NCBI GenBank assembly: GCA_035610835.1
Contig: CM069449.1
Span: 10,559,855-10,623,854 of the forward strand
Length of the DNA: 64,000 nt
Direction: 5' to 3'
DNA from: Ophiura sarsii
Taxonomy: Eukaryota; Echinodermata; Ophiuroidea; Amphilepidida; Ophiuridae
Of the stretch, positions 61,865 through 64,000 are shown in pieces; the stretch's first letter is position 1, and the number at the start of each line of letters is the position of its first letter. The notes below the pieces were generated by a model that did no database searches, had not been told where the DNA came from, and worked only from the letters and a program-made list of their open reading frames with translations. Both the position numbers and the translations under genes were made by a program.

Positions 61865-62115
61865 CACTTTCCATGTGGCAGGCATCTGCGGACGACATTC
61901 AAACATTTCACAAAATGTTTCAAAAAATGTTTCAAAAATGTCAAAATTATTGTATTTCATTACCAAATTTGGAATCACCATGAGAAATGCATTGAAATAA
62001 GTACAAACATGCCTAGTATTGGTTCAGTAATCCTTGAGATAGACCTTAAAAATTGGGAAAGGTTTTGAAAATTCTGTTTTGTATAATGGTAAAACCAATA
62101 GCTGCGTGGAAAGTG
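61865..62115. mobile_element. MITE-F copy 4, cleanest TTAA flanks
   Basis: TTAA at 61861-61864 and 62116-62119. Ends CACTTTCCATGTGGC and GCTGCGTGGAAAGTG. Confidence 0.88.
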
Positions 62116-62469
62116 TTAATATAGCACATCAGATACTGGGGAAACATGTTCCTTGTTGCACATATTTTAGATGGGCTACTTGTAGTAGATATCACTACAC
62201 ATCATAAATGCTTGCTATCTCAAGCATTTGCTATCAGTATCATCAGTATCATGGCATATTAGTGAATCCCATGAAGGCATATTACTCTCTAATTATGAAA
62301 TGAAAAATTGTATATGCATTTACTACCCGTAGTTAATACACTCTTTAAACAACCCGAAAAATGGGGTAACATTTTGACCCTGTTTTTTGAGGAAGTTGGT
62401 ACATATTTGAAACCATTAGTCAATTTGACCCCATTAATTATGTGAGAGTCCAGCACTTCTAAGACACAT

Positions 62470-63000
62470 GTTATCTTTGGTAGATTGCACATAATTATTT
62501 GCTATCTTCAAAAGATAGTACATTATAGACAATTTCTATCTTCAGTAGATAGCACATTATAGATATTTGCTATCTTCTGTAGATAGAACATTATATACAT
62601 TTTCTATCTTCAGTAGATAGAATATTATATACATTTTCTATCTTCAGTAGATAGTACATTATAGAAATTTGCTATCTTCAGTAGATAGTACATTATAGAC
62701 ATTTTTATCTTCAGTAGATAGTATATTAGAGACATTTGCTGTCTTCAGTAGATAGCACATTATAGAAAATTGCTATCTTCAGTAGATAGTACATTATAGA
62801 CATTTGCTATCTTCAGTAGATAGCACATTATAGAAAATTGCTATCTTCAGTAGATAGTACATTATAGACATTTGCTATCTTCAGTAGATAGCACATTATA
62901 GAAAATCGCTATCTTCAGTAGATAGTACATTATAGTCATTTTCTATCTTTTGTAGATAGCACATTATAGACATTTTCTATCTTCATCTTCAGTAAAAAGC
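62470..63000. repeat. 34-bp array of inverted GATA motifs
   Basis: About 16 units, the first and last degenerate, each centred on CTATCTTCAGTAGATAG with spacer (C/A)ACATTATAGACATTTG. Unit starts step by 33-36 bp from 62473 to 62977. Two single units stand apart near 60903 and 60970. Each unit holds a TATC and a GATA in inverse orientation. Confidence 0.92.
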
Positions 63001-63540
63001 ATATATCAGGCACATGCTATCATTGAGAATATTGTATATTTATAGGAAAATCATATTTATTACACTCTTATTATTATGACTTGATACAATATTTGGAAAT
63101 CAGTGCAATTGATTTGATTCTAAGAAATCAGCACTTTCGATATCTCGGCAATAATTATGTGATCATTGTTAATTTGAATTGGAAATTATATGTATAGCAA
63201 TTGATTTTTAAATCAATTTTAAAAACTTTATAAAAATCAGAGCTTTTAATTGGTTTTAAAATACCAGTACGGTACTTTTAATTTGTTGTACCAGAAGTTT
63301 TTAAATGATTGCACTTTACGTCCCAGTCATACATCAAGTGTTTGACAAAATAAAGTGCATCATACATATATAAGGCCAAGTAAAAACCCACTAGTTTCTC
63401 GTTCTAAACTTTTTTTTAAACAGAGGATGCGGGCACTTTTTTTCTTCTTTTGTTTCTTTTTTTCAAAATTGCAGATCCAAGATGGCGAAGGATTTGATAC
63501 ATTGGGATAGACTAGTCTTATCACAGAATTTATAATAGCA
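63001..63540. other. Gene-free AT-rich stretch
   Basis: Nothing recognisable. Confidence 0.5.
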
Positions 63541-64000
63541 TCATAGATAGTGTTTGCTCCACCTGTGCATAAGACTGCAAAAGAGAATATTTTCACGATT
63601 GACAAAAAAAGTGCAGATTGTGAAAATGACTCAGATTTTCAAAATAATTTGGAAAAAGATAATGAAAAAATAGAATGATTTTTTTCCTTCTTTTTTCATG
63701 CGGCAGCCAAAACGGATGCGCGCGAGGACGAGAAACTACTATATATTTTTTATTTAGCATAAACTGTCCTTGTAAGTTCCCATGGCATTACAATTTGTAC
63801 CCCTTTATGTCTACAGGGTGGGTCAAAATATTCAGGTCCTGATTTTACTGATTTTTTAAAACCAGTTGATATGCCAAAATTAATGCGTGACCATCCAGCA
63901 CAAAGGGGCCGTAAAGTCGGCATAGCATGTACTGAGATATGGCCGAATAAACATTTCAATAAACAATAGGAAAAAAAGGAATTCTCAATGGATTTATCGT
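63541..64000 (+). repeat. Dispersed repeat R1, copy 2
   Basis: Direct copy of bases 1-459, cut by the window end. Confidence 0.85.

Noticed and set aside
62470..63000. CRISPR-like array
   Set aside because: The period of 34 bp leaves no unique spacers; whole units are repeated, and the DNA is from an animal.
1..64000. The two edge repeats as LTRs of one giant element
   Set aside because: 63.5 kb is far too long, several unrelated genes lie between, and no primer site or purine tract was seen next to them.

Overview
The window reads as nuclear DNA of an animal, most likely a marine invertebrate deuterostome such as a hemichordate, echinoderm or cephalochordate-like species. The phylum is an inference and cannot be fixed from the sequence. 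The evidence is spliced genes with GT/AG introns and matched phases, extracellular animal modules (C1q, Ig, Frizzled CRD, FN3, LDLa), a large C2H2 zinc-finger gene, and a very high load of short inverted-repeat transposons. There is no operon-like or prokaryotic organisation. A 100-N assembly gap lies at 35164-35263.

Three genes are supported. (1) A small secreted C1q-domain protein lies on + at 12769-13254 in one coding exon. (2) A long modular extracellular protein lies on - between 34979 and 16251. I reconstructed 18 exons whose phases join without a break into 1,070 residues. The order from N to C is half Ig, Ig, Frizzled CRD 1, CRD 2, FN3, LDLa, a split Ig, CRD 3, Ig, and a DGDGRDDYCR-type repeat module. 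The 5' end is missing. No membrane segment or kinase is visible. This three-CRD architecture is the most unusual thing in the window. (3) A C2H2 zinc-finger gene lies on + with a 4.6 kb coding exon (49481-54088) and a last exon at 57578-57856, giving 1,628 residues and 16 fingers.

Most of the rest is mobile DNA, and many insertions can be dated against each other. A CR1/L2-like LINE sits inside a TTAA-flanked foldback element at 3724-5485. A hAT-type element sits inside another hAT-type element, both with 8-bp target duplications (32381-32972). A non-autonomous LTR element (46086-49071, TSD ATATT) carries a TA-flanked foldback element. A TAA-flanked Harbinger-like element (55530-56679) has its empty site preserved next door. 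Recurrent families are named MITE-B to MITE-H below.

Three arrays look like clustered protein-binding sites rather than simple satellite. They are an intronic set of six CGATAC palindromes with 35-bp period (34371-34570), a 168-bp-unit array packed with perfect nuclear-receptor DR1 motifs (42852-44720), and a 34-bp-unit array of inverted GATA motifs (62470-63000). Whether they bind anything is not known from sequence.

Layout: 1-12.6 kb repeats and TEs; 12.7-13.3 kb C1q gene; 13.3-16.2 kb TEs; 16.25-35 kb modular gene on -; 35-46 kb repeats, satellites and the DR1 array; 46-49 kb LTR element; 49.4-57.9 kb zinc-finger gene; 58-64 kb TEs and the GATA array. The first and last 459 bases are two copies of one dispersed repeat.
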